Shown here in pieces: positions 35,428 through 45,014 of a stretch of DNA of 64,000 nucleotides (position 1 is the stretch's first letter; each line of letters starts with the position of its first letter). The notes below the pieces were generated by a model, which ran no database searches, had not been told where the DNA came from, and worked only from the letters and a program-made list of their open reading frames with translations. Location: contig NZ_CM001841.1 of assembly GCF_000365305.1 (NCBI RefSeq), positions 2,823,120 to 2,887,119 of the forward strand. The letters are read 5' to 3'. Position numbers and translations under genes: made by a program. The DNA comes from Dickeya dianthicola NCPPB 453. Its GTDB lineage: Bacteria; Pseudomonadota; Gammaproteobacteria; Enterobacterales; Enterobacteriaceae.

Positions 35428-35454
35428 CTATCGGCAGACGGGCTGAAAACTTGA
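35428..35454 (-). promoter_or_regulatory. Sigma-28-type promoter of flgKL
   Basis: Read leftward: TCAA (35451-35454), exactly 15 bases, then GCCGATAG (35428-35435), matching 7 of 8 -10 bases and 3 of 4 -35 bases. It lies in the short gap between flgJ and flgK, as the known flgK class III promoter does in Salmonella. Confidence 0.75.
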
Positions 35455-35460
35455 GGAATA

Positions 35461-36411
35461 TTAGAAAATCCCGCTCAGGTCGCGTGTATAAGCCTGAACC
35501 GCTTTTTCACCCGAATTTTTCATCTGCTGAATCATGCTTACCAGCTTCTTCGCATAAGCCGGATCAGTCGCATATCCTGCCTGTTGCAGCGCAACCGCAG
35601 CCTGTTCCGCAGTTGCCGCAGCAGAAACACCAGCATAACGGGGGTTCTGCGTCAGCAACCTAGCGTAATCGTTCAATGCTTCCAGATAAGAGCCGTACAC
35701 GCGGAAGGCAGCTTTGACCTTTTTGGCGACACCCTGCTCGTATTCTGTCGTAGTCACTTCCGTGATCGGACCATCCCAGCTACTTCCGGCTTTAATACCA
35801 AAGATATTGTGGCTGCGACGGCCATCGGCGGTAGGGATCTCACGTTGCCCCCAACCGGACTCCAGGGCAGCCTGAGCCATAATCAGATGATGTGGAATAC
35901 CACTCTGCTGACTAACCAGCATGGCCGGCGTGGATAAGCGGGAGATAAAATCGGTGCTGCTCATCGGCAACGAAGACGATTTTTCCGGCAGCGTGGGCAT
36001 CGCCTTACGCACCATCTGTTCCAGCACAAACGAAGGCATGGCGCGGGCTAATTGACCGTCTGGCTTGAAAGGCGCCGCCGATGCGGGTTCATTCCCGGCA
36101 ATGCCCTGCCCCATCATCTGTTTTTCAATCACAGAAGCCAATCCCAGCCCTTTGCCCGACGACAGTTGCTGAGTCAGTTGCTGGTCATACATTGATGTGA
36201 ACATGCGGGTTTGATCACTGCTGAAAATACCATCTTTCGGCAACGCGTCACGCATACTCTTCATCATCATCTGCACGAAGACGCCTTCCAATTGCTTAGC
36301 CACAGCCCGGATCCCTTCGCGGCTCTGAGGATGACTTGATACATCCCGCTTCAGTGCGTTAAGTGACTGTGTCTCATAAGCAGGATTGTTCAACGTCTTC
36401 ATATCGCTCAT
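35461..36411 (-). CDS. flgJ: Rod assembly protein and peptidoglycan hydrolase FlgJ
   Basis: 316-aa bifunctional protein (E. coli 313). The N-terminal rod-cap domain (AVAKQLEGVFVQMMMKSMRD) is followed by a muramidase domain with the catalytic Glu in IMAQAALESGWGQREI and SHNIFGIKAGSSWDG. It cuts peptidoglycan so that the rod can pass. The ATG at 36411 overlaps the flgI stop (TGATG) and begins [10 protein letters not shown]; a longer frame is unsupported. Confidence 0.95.
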   Translation of the reverse strand: MSDMKTLNNPAYETQSLNALKRDVSSHPQSREGIRAVAKQLEGVFVQMMMKSMRDALPKDGIFSSDQTRMFTSMYDQQLTQQLSSGKGLGLASVIEKQMMGQGIAGNEPASAAPFKPDGQLARAMPSFVLEQMVRKAMPTLPEKSSSLPMSSTDFISRLSTPAMLVSQQSGIPHHLIMAQAALESGWGQREIPTADGRRSHNIFGIKAGSSWDGPITEVTTTEYEQGVAKKVKAAFRVYGSYLEALNDYARLLTQNPRYAGVSAAATAEQAAVALQQAGYATDPAYAKKLVSMIQQMKNSGEKAVQAYTRDLSGIF

Positions 36412-37520
36412 CAGATAATTTCCAGCTTCGCTCTCAGGCAACCTGCACTTTCCATCGCCTGAAGGATTGACATCAGATCCATCGGCGTGGCGCCAAGCGA
36501 GTTCAATGCCCTGACCACGCTGTTAAGGTTAGCACTGGAGTTGACTCGCTGCAGCGCGCCGCCTTCCTGACGCATGGAGATTTCCGTCTGCGGCGTCACT
36601 ACCGTTTGCCCACCCGCCAGCGGCGTGTTCGGCTGGCTGACCACATTCTGCTGATTGATGGTGACCGACAGGTTACCCTGCGCGACCGCGCAGTTTTCCA
36701 GTTGGACATTACGATTCATGACCACCGAGCCAGTACGGGAGTTAATGATAACCTTGGCGTCCAGCGTGCCGACATTCACCTCAATATTCTGCATGTCAGC
36801 CAGGAATCTCACCTGAGAACTGTTGCCGGCGGGCACCACAACCCGAATAGTGCGGGAATCTAACGGCATCGCCGAGCCGCCACGGCCAAAACGGTTGATG
36901 GCGTCGCTGATGCTCTGCGCCATAGTGAAGTCATCCTGATTTAACTGCAGCATGATGGTATTGCCGGTTCCAAAGGTGTTGGGCAACTCACGCTCGATGG
37001 TTGCGCCGCCGCTAATACGGCCGCCTGCCAGTTGGTTTACCTGCACGCTGCTTCCACCTGCGGACGCGCCGGCGCCGCCGATCAATACGTTCCCCTGCGC
37101 GACGGCATAGATCTGATTATCCACCCCTTTCAGCGGCGTCATCAGCAGCGTGCCGCCGCGCAAGCTCTTGGCGTTCCCCATAGAAGAAACCACCACATCC
37201 ACCCCCTGCCCAGCGCGGGCAAAAGGCGGCAGTTTGGCCGTCACCATGACTGCAGCCACATTTTTCAACTGCATGTTGGTACCGGCAGGCACAGTGATCC
37301 CCAGTTGGGACAGCATGTTGTTCAGACTTTGCGTGGTGAACGGCGTCTGCGTGGTCTGGTCACCGGAGCCATCCAGTCCCACCACCAGCCCATAGCCAAT
37401 CAGGGCATTATCACGCACGCCCTGAATACTCACCAGATCGCGGATACGCTCAGCCGATGCTGGCGGAGCCACCATCATCAGCCAGGCAAGAAGAACGGTA
37501 AAGATTGAAGTAATCCGCAT
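36411..37520 (-). CDS. flgI: Flagellar P-ring protein FlgI
   Basis: 369-aa periplasmic protein with a Sec signal peptide (cleavage after about PASA, before [15 protein letters not shown]) that forms the P ring in the peptidoglycan layer. It matches E. coli FlgI along its length, ending [15 protein letters not shown]. The start at 37520 is preferred because GAGG lies 6 bases upstream and the signal peptide then has a normal length; ATG 37532 is possible and a much longer frame is not supported. Confidence 0.95.
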   Translation of the reverse strand: MRITSIFTVLLAWLMMVAPPASAERIRDLVSIQGVRDNALIGYGLVVGLDGSGDQTTQTPFTTQSLNNMLSQLGITVPAGTNMQLKNVAAVMVTAKLPPFARAGQGVDVVVSSMGNAKSLRGGTLLMTPLKGVDNQIYAVAQGNVLIGGAGASAGGSSVQVNQLAGGRISGGATIERELPNTFGTGNTIMLQLNQDDFTMAQSISDAINRFGRGGSAMPLDSRTIRVVVPAGNSSQVRFLADMQNIEVNVGTLDAKVIINSRTGSVVMNRNVQLENCAVAQGNLSVTINQQNVVSQPNTPLAGGQTVVTPQTEISMRQEGGALQRVNSSANLNSVVRALNSLGATPMDLMSILQAMESAGCLRAKLEII

Positions 37521-37536
37521 TGTATGCCTCATCAAT

Positions 37537-38256
37537 TTAGAACGGCGAAACATTAAGGAAGAACCGTTGCAGCCAGCCCATGGTCTGCGCTTCATTAATG
37601 TAGCCATTACCCACATATTCCATACGCGCGTCCGCCACTTGCGTTGACGGTACGGTATTGTTGCCGCTGATCGTTCTTGGGTTCACTACCCCGGAGAAAC
37701 GAATAAATTCGGTTCCCTGATTAACTGCAATCTGTTTTTCACCCACAACGTGCAGGTTGCCATTCGTCAGCACCTGATCCACGGTAACCGTGATGGTGCC
37801 GGTAAAGGTATTATTCGCGTTAGCGCCGCCGTTCCCGGTAAAGTCATCTTTGCCGGTAGCGTTAAATGCGGCCCGGTTGTTGCCCAAGGGGCCTTCCAGC
37901 AAACGCGGCGTCGTGGTCATGCCAAACGAGCCGGAAGCATCGCGACTGGCATTCGCTGACGAACTCTTGCTGGCGCTGACATTTTCCTGCAGCACAATAG
38001 TAAGCGTATCGCCTACGTTTCTCGGACGCCGATCCTCAAACATCGGTTGATAACCATAGTTCATCGCCTGGCCGGTCTGGAAAATGGAGCCGTTGGGAAT
38101 AGCCTGTAAAGGCGATGCTGGCTGCGCTGTCGTTGGCCCGGTCACCACCTTGTCATGAGGTATATAGGCGCAACCGGACAGTGTTAACATCATCACGTAT
38201 GCCAGCAGACGGGGCCGACATGGCTGCAACGCTGCAACCGACTTCGTATTCATCAT
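37537..38256 (-). CDS. flgH: Flagellar L-ring lipoprotein FlgH
   Basis: 239-aa outer-membrane lipoprotein that forms the L ring. The lipobox LSGC lies near residue 30, followed by the mature N-terminus AYIPHDKVV. The family motifs [20 protein letters not shown] and [20 protein letters not shown] and the end [14 protein letters not shown] are present. The start is uncertain among GTG 38259, ATG 38256 and ATG 38253; AAGGCG lies 9-12 bases upstream. Confidence 0.94.
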   Translation of the reverse strand: MMNTKSVAALQPCRPRLLAYVMMLTLSGCAYIPHDKVVTGPTTAQPASPLQAIPNGSIFQTGQAMNYGYQPMFEDRRPRNVGDTLTIVLQENVSASKSSSANASRDASGSFGMTTTPRLLEGPLGNNRAAFNATGKDDFTGNGGANANNTFTGTITVTVDQVLTNGNLHVVGEKQIAVNQGTEFIRFSGVVNPRTISGNNTVPSTQVADARMEYVGNGYINEAQTMGWLQRFFLNVSPF

Positions 38257-38386
38257 CACTACGGATATCGCCTTACTTTCAGTAATCTATCCACATATTG
38301 AATCAAGGTGGCCACTTTACCCATTTGCATTCCAGCCGCAAATCAGTAAAACGCCACCCTATTTAACAAGCGCTACCCAGGAGAGA

Positions 38387-39169
38387 TTACAGCTGGGTCA
38401 GTTTCTGCAACATCTGATCGGTGGAAGAAATCGCCTTACTGTTGATTTCATACGCACGTTGCGTCTGAATCATTGACACCAACTCTTCGGCGACATTCAC
38501 GTTCGATGTTTCAACGAATTTCTGATAAATCAAACCTGCTCCGTTCAAGCCTGGCGTACTCTGGGTCGGCGCACCGGAACTGGCGGTTTCCGCATACAGG
38601 TTTTCACCCAGGTTCTCCAGACCTGCCTCGTTGATGAACATAGCCAGGTTAAGCTGCCCGATCTGCACCGGCGCGACCTGCCCCTGCTGGGTCACAGTGA
38701 CCACCCCGTCGCGGCCAACCGTCAAGTTGCTGGAGTTTGCCGGGATGGTGATCGCCGGCTGAACCTGGAAGCCGCTGGATGTTACCAACTGACCGTTGGA
38801 ATCTTGCTGAAAAGATCCATCGCGGGTATACGACGTGGTTCCATCCGGCATCAACACCTGGAAGAAACCGGCGCCTTTGATCGCCAGATCCTTCACATTA
38901 CCGGTTTCGGAAAAGGCGCCTTGCGTATGAATGCGCTCGGTTGCCACCGGACGCACACCCGTCCCCAGTTGCAGACCAGACGGCAGTGTTGTCTGTTCTG
39001 AAGACTGCGCCCCTGGCTGACGAACAGTCTGGTACATCAGGTCTTCAAATACCGCACGCTGACGCTTAAAACCATTGGTGCTAACGTTCGCCAAGTTGTT
39101 GGATATGACATCCATGTTGGTTTGCTGGGCGTTCAGACCGGTTTTGGCAATCCATAAAGAACGGATCAT
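38387..39169 (-). CDS. flgG: Flagellar distal rod protein FlgG
   Basis: 260-aa axial protein, the same length as in E. coli. N-terminal [20 protein letters not shown] with [20 protein letters not shown], and C-terminal [20 protein letters not shown] and [13 protein letters not shown] form the D0 coiled coil. It builds the distal rod that acts as the drive shaft through the L and P rings. Confidence 0.97.
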   Translation of the reverse strand: MIRSLWIAKTGLNAQQTNMDVISNNLANVSTNGFKRQRAVFEDLMYQTVRQPGAQSSEQTTLPSGLQLGTGVRPVATERIHTQGAFSETGNVKDLAIKGAGFFQVLMPDGTTSYTRDGSFQQDSNGQLVTSSGFQVQPAITIPANSSNLTVGRDGVVTVTQQGQVAPVQIGQLNLAMFINEAGLENLGENLYAETASSGAPTQSTPGLNGAGLIYQKFVETSNVNVAEELVSMIQTQRAYEINSKAISSTDQMLQKLTQL

Positions 39170-39195
39170 CGAGTCACTCCTGTGCGCAAGGGCAC

Positions 39196-39951
39196 TTAAT
39201 TCATTGCAAGTATCTGATTAGCACGTTGCGTATTATCATCAACGCTGCTGATCACTTTCATCTGCATCTCAAAACGGCGCGAGTTGGAAATCATCTCCAC
39301 CATCGATTCAACCGTATTGACGTTACTGCCTTCCAGCACCCCCGGCATTACCCTGACCGTTGCGTCATTCTGTAATACCGCACCGCGCTGCTGCTGTGCG
39401 GCCGGTGACACGCGGAAAAATCCGTCGTCGCCACGGGTCACTTCGGCTCCCGTCGCCTTGACCAGCTTCAGGCGCCCGATTTGGGTAACCGTGCTCGCGG
39501 CGTCACTAGGATTCAACGCATTGATAGTGCCATCAGGACCGATAGTGAGCTGAGTCTGGGGCGGAACGTCAATCGGGCCGCCGTCGCCCATCACCAGCTT
39601 GCCCTGAACGGTCAATTGCCCGTTGGCGTTGATTTCCATATTACCATTACGGGTATAGGCTTCACTGCCATCCGCAGCACGCACCGCCAGCCAGCCATCC
39701 TGCGAAAGAGCAACGTCAATGGAGCGCCCGGTGTAATCCATCGAACCTGGGGTGGTATCCGCCCCAGGAGTCGAAGATATCACCAGTGTACGCGTCTCAT
39801 TGGTCACGCCCTGGATTGGCACGGCACGCATTGCAGCCAGTTGCGCACGAAAGCCCGGCGTAGAGGCGTTAGCCATGTTGTGCGACGTAACGGCCTGTTG
39901 CTCCAGCGTCTGACTCGCTGCGCCCATCGCTGTATAGATAGCGTGATCCAT
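39196..39951 (-). CDS. flgF: Flagellar proximal rod protein FlgF
   Basis: 251-aa axial rod protein (E. coli 251). It begins [20 protein letters not shown] with the [15 protein letters not shown] motif, and ends [20 protein letters not shown] and ANQILAMN. It lies 26 bases upstream of flgG in the same operon. Confidence 0.97.
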   Translation of the reverse strand: MDHAIYTAMGAASQTLEQQAVTSHNMANASTPGFRAQLAAMRAVPIQGVTNETRTLVISSTPGADTTPGSMDYTGRSIDVALSQDGWLAVRAADGSEAYTRNGNMEINANGQLTVQGKLVMGDGGPIDVPPQTQLTIGPDGTINALNPSDAASTVTQIGRLKLVKATGAEVTRGDDGFFRVSPAAQQQRGAVLQNDATVRVMPGVLEGSNVNTVESMVEMISNSRRFEMQMKVISSVDDNTQRANQILAMN

Positions 39952-39972
39952 GCAATATCCCCGTTATGATAA

Positions 39973-41172
39973 TTAACGCAGGTTGACCAGCGTGTTGAGA
40001 ATCTGATCCTGCGTTTTGATGGTTTGGGCATTCGACTGATAATTACGCTGAGCAACAATCATGTTAACCAGTTCCTTACTCATGTCGACGTTGGAACTTT
40101 CGGTCGCTTTGCCTACCAGTTTCCCAAGATTGCCGGTGCCTGCCAGGTTTACCACTGCCTGACCGGAACTGTCAGTTGCGGCCCAGACGTTATCACCTTG
40201 CGGAGAAAGCCCTTCCGGGTTGGCGAAACTGGCCAGGGCTATCTGCCCCAGAAGTTGGGTCTTCTTGTTCGAGTAGGAACCGATAACGCTGCCGTCTTCA
40301 CTGATGCTGTAACCGGTCAGCTCGCCCGGCTCATAGCCATCCTGAGTCGGCGTTTTGGTGCTGTTGGAGCCGCTGTTCTGCTGAACAGTGCCAGTGAAAG
40401 ACAGCGTGAAGTTGCTTGCGGCAGAACCGTTCAGAGTCGCCATAGTCAGCGTAGCAGGTGACGTTGTGGTCAACGCACCGCTGGTATTGAAAGACAGCGT
40501 GGTCGGCCCCTGGAAACCCGCACCGGTGACGCTGGTATCCTGAGCATAGGCATCCCAACTGTTAGCGGCGGTTTTCACAAAATACAGCGCGAAGTTATGC
40601 GCGTTACCCAAACTATCGTAGGTGGTGATAGAACCTTTATAGTTTGACGTATTGGTTGGATCGGTGGGATCCCAAACATTCGCGCTGTCTGACGAGTTCA
40701 GGCTGGCGATAATCGACGCCGTTCCGGTAGCCTTGGCCGACATGGTCGTTTCCGGAATGCTCAAACCAACCGGATCCGCGCCCTGCTGAATGGTCGGCGG
40801 CGTGCCCACGGCCGGATAGCCGGTCAACTGCAGGCCCTGCGTATTAACGATGTTACGGCTGCTATCCAGCGTGAACTGGCCGTTACGGCTGTAAGACACG
40901 CTACCGTTGGTATTGAGCAAACGGTAAAAACCATTACCGTTGATTGCCACATCCAACGAACGAGACGTACTGGTGATAGAACCGTTGCTGAAATCCTGCA
41001 GTACGGATGCAACTCGGGTCCCCAAACCTACGTTGGAGCCAGCATACATATCGGCAAAAGAGATATTGCTGGCCTTGAAACCAACGGTAGCGGAGTTGGC
41101 AATGTTGTTACCAATCACGTCCAGATTGTTAGAGGCAGCATTTAAGCCACTGACCGCCTGAGAAAAGCTCAT
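39973..41172 (-). CDS. flgE: Flagellar hook protein FlgE
   Basis: 399-aa hook subunit (E. coli 402). N-terminal SFSQAVSGLNAASNNLDVIG with NNIANSATVGFKASN, and C-terminal STESSNVDMSKELVNMIVAQ-type D0 helix ending DQILNTLVNLR. The middle forms the outer hook domains. Its polymer length is set by FliK. Confidence 0.97.
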   Translation of the reverse strand: MSFSQAVSGLNAASNNLDVIGNNIANSATVGFKASNISFADMYAGSNVGLGTRVASVLQDFSNGSITSTSRSLDVAINGNGFYRLLNTNGSVSYSRNGQFTLDSSRNIVNTQGLQLTGYPAVGTPPTIQQGADPVGLSIPETTMSAKATGTASIIASLNSSDSANVWDPTDPTNTSNYKGSITTYDSLGNAHNFALYFVKTAANSWDAYAQDTSVTGAGFQGPTTLSFNTSGALTTTSPATLTMATLNGSAASNFTLSFTGTVQQNSGSNSTKTPTQDGYEPGELTGYSISEDGSVIGSYSNKKTQLLGQIALASFANPEGLSPQGDNVWAATDSSGQAVVNLAGTGNLGKLVGKATESSNVDMSKELVNMIVAQRNYQSNAQTIKTQDQILNTLVNLR

Positions 41173-41238
41173 AGTGCTCTCCTGAATATTGATGAACTGT
41201 TATTCACTAAAAAGTGACGCGCGTTATATCCGTAACTG

Positions 41239-41910
41239 CTACAAAATCTGACGTACGTTATCCAGCGTGGACTGACCGCTCAGGCCCAGATCCAGTAATG
41301 CCCCGCTGCTGTTGGTGACCACACCATTCACGTACGCGTAGTTCAGAGCCTCCACTACCTGCTGAGTACCATTTGAGGTAGCGGAAACCGAGATCGTATA
41401 AGCACCATCTGGTGCAGTTGTACCGTCTGAGGCCTTGCCATCCCAGGAATAGGCATGAACCCCGGCGCTCAGTGAGCCCAGTTCCATACTGCGAACCGTT
41501 TTGCCGGAGCTGTCGGTAATATTGACGGTCACGTTCTCCGCCGCATTTTCTAGCTCAACACCGAACGGCGTGGTCGTTTCATTGCCCACCAGCACTTTGG
41601 TGCCCGGCACCAACACGCCATGACCAATCAATGATGCCGCCTGAATGGACTGGTTGCTGTTGATTTGCGTGGAAATGGATCCCAGCGTGGTATTCAGCTT
41701 CTCGATGCCGCTCACTGTGTTTAACTGAGCCAACTGAGAGACCAACTGGTTGTTATCCATCGGGTTGGTCGGATCCTGATTTTTCAACTGGGCAACCAGC
41801 AAGGTCAGGAAACTATTCTGTAAGTCAGCACTGGTACTTCCGCTGACAGCCGATGTCGACGCTGTTGATGTAGTACTTTGGGCGCCGCTGACAGAAGATG
41901 TGGTAGCCAT
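41239..41910 (-). CDS. flgD: Hook cap protein FlgD
   Basis: 223-aa scaffold (E. coli 231) that caps the growing hook. A Ser/Thr-rich N-terminus is followed by the conserved FLTLLVAQLKNQDPTNPMDN and LVSQLAQLNTVSGIEKLNT. The C-terminal immunoglobulin-like domain includes SLSAGVHAYSWDGKASDG. Confidence 0.95.
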   Translation of the reverse strand: MATTSSVSGAQSTTSTASTSAVSGSTSADLQNSFLTLLVAQLKNQDPTNPMDNNQLVSQLAQLNTVSGIEKLNTTLGSISTQINSNQSIQAASLIGHGVLVPGTKVLVGNETTTPFGVELENAAENVTVNITDSSGKTVRSMELGSLSAGVHAYSWDGKASDGTTAPDGAYTISVSATSNGTQQVVEALNYAYVNGVVTNSSGALLDLGLSGQSTLDNVRQIL

Positions 41911-41922
41911 GAATTCTCCAGA

Positions 41923-42327
41923 TTACTGACCAATGGTTAATGTCTTCAGCATCATCGATTTTGTGGTATTCAACACTTCCACGTTCGCCTGATAGCTTCG
42001 GGACGCTGAAATGGTGTTAACCATTTCATTGACGGGATCCACATTCGGCATGCGGACATAGCCTTTGGCATCGGCCAGCGGATTTCCCGGCTGATAGACC
42101 AGTTTTTCCGGAGAAGGATCTTCAACCACTTTGGCAACCTTCACACCGCCCGTCGCCTGCCCTGGAGCAGCATCGACCTCAAAAACCACCTGCTTGGCGC
42201 GATAGGGCTGACCATCAGGCCCTGTAACGCTGTCGGCGTTAGCCAGGTTACTGGCGCTGACGTTAAGGCGTTGAGACTGGGCAGAGAGCGCCGAGCCGGA
42301 AATATCGAAAATATTAAGTAACGACAT
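41923..42327 (-). CDS. flgC: Flagellar proximal rod protein FlgC
   Basis: 134-aa rod protein, the same length as E. coli. It begins [20 protein letters not shown] with [20 protein letters not shown] and ends [20 protein letters not shown]. It lies 12 bases before flgD. Confidence 0.96.
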   Translation of the reverse strand: MSLLNIFDISGSALSAQSQRLNVSASNLANADSVTGPDGQPYRAKQVVFEVDAAPGQATGGVKVAKVVEDPSPEKLVYQPGNPLADAKGYVRMPNVDPVNEMVNTISASRSYQANVEVLNTTKSMMLKTLTIGQ

Positions 42328-42360
42328 GAGACATCAACCTTATATCTGTCGCCAATCTTG

Positions 42361-42780
42361 TTATGATGACCCGGACTGAAGTACCGACATCATCCCTTTG
42401 ATCTGCCCGCCGATGAGCGTCAGGCTGCCCTGATACTTGAGACTGTTGTCCGCGAAGTTGGTACGTTCGCGATCCATGTCGACCGTGTTTCCATCAAGAG
42501 CCGGCTGAGTCGGGACACGGTAGAGCAGATCGAGTTCGGGCGGCTGTACTGTCTGAGCGGGAATGTGACGTGCAGACGTCAGGCTCAGCGATACCGACTG
42601 GCCGCTGACACGCCCTTGTTCCATGACCTTGTTCAGTTCGCTGGCGAAATCAATGTCACGCGCCTGATAACCAGGGGTATCCGCGTTGGCAATATTGGCA
42701 GCCAGAATTTCCTGACGTTGGGCACGGAGATTCAATGCTTCTTGCTGAAACCGTAGCGCGGCATCCAATTTATCGAGCAT
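42361..42780 (-). CDS. flgB: Flagellar proximal rod protein FlgB
   Basis: 139-aa proximal rod protein (E. coli 138) and first gene of the flgBCDEFGHIJ operon. It begins [20 protein letters not shown] with the [18 protein letters not shown] motif. A G-rich Shine-Dalgarno run directly precedes the ATG. It is divergent from flgA, with the FlhDC-like box between them. Confidence 0.96.
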   Translation of the reverse strand: MLDKLDAALRFQQEALNLRAQRQEILAANIANADTPGYQARDIDFASELNKVMEQGRVSGQSVSLSLTSARHIPAQTVQPPELDLLYRVPTQPALDGNTVDMDRERTNFADNSLKYQGSLTLIGGQIKGMMSVLQSGSS

Positions 42781-42840
42781 GCTCCCCCCGCAATTTAAAC
42801 TTTAGTGCTGTGTAGGATAATTCTCATCTTGTAAAAATCA

Positions 42841-42881
42841 TCGCAAGAATAGGCATAAAATGAAGCGCTATTTATTGCCTT
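42841..42881. promoter_or_regulatory. Putative FlhDC box between flgB and flgA
   Basis: Read leftward: AAGGC, three bases, then a perfect AAATAGCG (42866-42873), matching the FlhDC half-site AAYGS-N2/3-AAATARCG with one mismatch. About 12 bases further is a degenerate inverted half-site around CCTATTC and CGATG (42842-42854). Both flgB and flgA are FlhDC-activated class II genes in E. coli. This is the best FlhDC match I found in the window. Confidence 0.5.
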
Positions 42882-42947
42882 AACTGTAAGCAAGTACCGT
42901 TACACTGGTACCGTGAAATTAACCGGTTTTTGGAGAGCGTAAGACTG

Positions 42948-43616
42948 ATGCCGGATATCAGAAAATACATACAGTTATCGATTTTAGGCATCCTGTTTGC
43001 CCCGATACTGGTGAATGCGGCCGATCTTGCATCACAAATTTCCCGTTTTTTTTCGGATAATTTTAAAGGCACATCCAATACGATTAATGTGGTGGTGAAG
43101 ACGCCTGAAGCCCAATGGCCCGCCTGTGAAAATCCGCAGATTTCACTGCCGGGAAATGCCAAAATGTGGGGCAATCTTTCGGTTTCTGTTCGCTGCAACC
43201 AAGAGCGGCGTTTTGTTCAGGTCGAAGTGCAGGTTACCGGAAACTATGTGGTCGCCGCGGCGCCGGTCAGCCGGGGAACAGAACTGACGTCCCGCGATAG
43301 TCGAACCATTCGCGGCAGGATCGATCAACTTCCTCCCCGCGCCTTGTTCGATCCGCAAGAGGCTCAGGGTGCGGTGGCGCTGCGTGATATCGCACCAGGC
43401 CAACCTATTACTCAGGTTATGATTAGAAAACCCTGGGTCGTCCGCGCCGGGCAAAACGTGCAGATTCTGGCCCAAGGGGATGGTTTTAACGTGCGCAGCG
43501 AAGGAAAGGCCATGAACAATGCGGCCGCGGGTCAACCTGCCAGAGCCCGCACGGCTTCAGGGCAGGTCGTATCCGGCATCGCAACCGGGGATGGGATTAT
43601 TCTGATCTCACAATAA
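42948..43616 (+). CDS. flgA: P-ring assembly chaperone FlgA
   Basis: 222-aa periplasmic protein (E. coli 219) with a signal peptide (KYIQLSILGILFAPILVNA, cleaved before ADLASQ). It has the SAF/AFP-like C-terminal domain (VVAAAPVSRGTELTSRD, LRDIAPGQPITQVMI) and ends GIATGDGIILISQ. It assists FlgI in forming the P ring. The ATG at 42948 gives a proper signal peptide with GGAGAG about 10 bases upstream. Confidence 0.94.
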   Translation: MPDIRKYIQLSILGILFAPILVNAADLASQISRFFSDNFKGTSNTINVVVKTPEAQWPACENPQISLPGNAKMWGNLSVSVRCNQERRFVQVEVQVTGNYVVAAAPVSRGTELTSRDSRTIRGRIDQLPPRALFDPQEAQGAVALRDIAPGQPITQVMIRKPWVVRAGQNVQILAQGDGFNVRSEGKAMNNAAAGQPARARTASGQVVSGIATGDGIILISQ

Positions 43617-43621
43617 TTTGC

Positions 43622-43648
43622 TAAAGTAATGCTCAATGCTGCCGATAT
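43622..43648 (+). promoter_or_regulatory. Sigma-28 promoter of flgMN
   Basis: TAAA (43622-43625), 15 bases, then GCCGATAT (43641-43648), matching 7 of 8 -10 bases with ideal spacing. It begins 5 bases after the flgA stop and implies a leader of about 105 nt. It gives FliA control over its own anti-sigma factor. Confidence 0.9.
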
Positions 43649-43760
43649 GATGTACATAGTCGCTGATGATATGCTGGTTAAATAAATGCCAGTTTTAGAT
43701 GGTGTTGGCTATCTCATTAATTATCATCATTTATACTTTTCATGACACGAGCACACTACC

Positions 43761-44060
43761 ATGAGCATTGATCGGACCCAGTCAGTCAAACCGGTAAGCC
43801 AGGTTCAAGCCCGGGATACCGGCGACGTAGCAAAATTGAAGCGGAAGGAAGAAACCGGGCAGCAAAGCGGTGTGGCCGGTACTCAGGTTAGACTGAGCGA
43901 TGCACAGTCCAAGCTGATGCAACCGTCGTCGCAGGACATCGATATGCAGCGCGTAGAAACCCTGAAGCAGGCTATTCGTGACGGTTCATTAAAAATGAAC
44001 GTCGGTAAAATTGCCGATGCATTAATTAAAGATGCTCAGGACTTAATCTCAGGCGACTAA
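43761..44060 (+). CDS. flgM: Anti-sigma-28 factor FlgM
   Basis: 99-aa largely disordered protein (E. coli 97) that binds FliA and is exported when the hook is complete. It begins MSIDRTQSVKPVSQVQ, and the C-terminal sigma-binding helices (MQRVETLKQAIRDGSLKMNV, KIADALIKDAQDLI) are clear. It is expressed from the sigma-28 promoter at 43622 and by read-through from flgA. Confidence 0.95.
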   Translation: MSIDRTQSVKPVSQVQARDTGDVAKLKRKEETGQQSGVAGTQVRLSDAQSKLMQPSSQDIDMQRVETLKQAIRDGSLKMNVGKIADALIKDAQDLISGD

Positions 44061-44064
44061 CCCT

Positions 44065-44502
44065 ATGGAAAAGCTTGTAAAACTGCTGGAACAACTGTTG
44101 TTCAACATGTGTGAACTTGAGATTGTGCTGTCTGACGAGCAATTATTGCTCTGTGCAGGCCATGTTGATGGTCCAGCTCTGCAAGTGATTACCGATAAAA
44201 AAGGTTCTCTGTTATCGACTATCCAACATTTGGACAAAATTCGCCTACAGGGAGAATCGGTATTACGCGTGAAAGCGCCTTACTCTAGCCATGTAGATCT
44301 GGAGCAAATCTGGAAGAATATCACCGCATTAAGCGAGTCGCTGCGCGATAAAAACCAACATAATGGCTTACTGCTTGGTTATCATCTCGATCACAATGAA
44401 AAAGCACTGGCGGTGCTGAAGCCTCGTCATGCACAGTCTCTGTACGGACCAGACGGTCAATCACGTAGCAATCCGATTTCCGGTCGACGAATCAGTATCT
44501 GA
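44065..44502 (+). CDS. flgN: Flagella synthesis protein FlgN
   Basis: 145-aa helical chaperone for FlgK and FlgL, beginning 4 bases after flgM. It begins MEKLVKLLEQLLFNMCELEI and has the conserved GLLLGYHLDHNEKALAVLKP near the end. Length (E. coli 138), position and these motifs agree. Confidence 0.93.
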   Translation: MEKLVKLLEQLLFNMCELEIVLSDEQLLLCAGHVDGPALQVITDKKGSLLSTIQHLDKIRLQGESVLRVKAPYSSHVDLEQIWKNITALSESLRDKNQHNGLLLGYHLDHNEKALAVLKPRHAQSLYGPDGQSRSNPISGRRISI

Positions 44503-44578
44503 TCTGGGCTGAGCAAGTTGGTTTATTCTCCCCCCTGCACGCTATCGTAGAAATGTCTGTATACGTACTATCAATATA

Positions 44579-45001
44579 CTATTTATAGTTCACCGATATT
44601 TCATTGGATGCCACATCCACCGATGCCACCATCCGCCCGCTTCCGGGCACATAGAATAACATCCTAAACTCGCTGTTGGCGGGTACGCCCTGTAATCCGT
44701 AGGTTTGCCCGCTGGCACCATCGAGATTGATGCAACGATTAGCGGCGCAAAGCTTGACGGCAAGATCTATCGGAGCTGGGGATTTCAGTTGATATTGCCA
44801 GTAGATTACCGTCACGGATTGGGCAGCAGTTACGCCCAACCCCGGAGGAGGAAGCAACGCCGGCGAAGAAGCCAGCATCCCCTTGTATTGAAATGATGGC
44901 CCGGTCAGACTTGTATTCCATCCGCCTTGTTGAGCGTGGGCGCTGAATGAAAACGCCCCTGTCGATAAACTAACAAGACCGGCGATCAACATTTTCTTCA
45001 T
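44579..45001 (-). CDS. flhE: Flagellar protein FlhE
   Basis: 140-aa secreted protein with signal peptide MKKMLIAGLVSLSTGAF to about SAHA. The mature domain has the family pattern VIYWQYQLKSPAPIDLAVKL, LCAANRCINLDGASG and the end SNEISVNYK. In Salmonella and E. coli FlhE limits proton leakage through the export gate and affects swarming. The ATG at 45001 lies 13 bases after flhA; a longer frame from 45031 would overlap flhA and spoil the signal peptide. Confidence 0.92.
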   Translation of the reverse strand: MKKMLIAGLVSLSTGAFSFSAHAQQGGWNTSLTGPSFQYKGMLASSPALLPPPGLGVTAAQSVTVIYWQYQLKSPAPIDLAVKLCAANRCINLDGASGQTYGLQGVPANSEFRMLFYVPGSGRMVASVDVASNEISVNYK

Positions 45002-45014
45002 CAGGAATTTTTCA

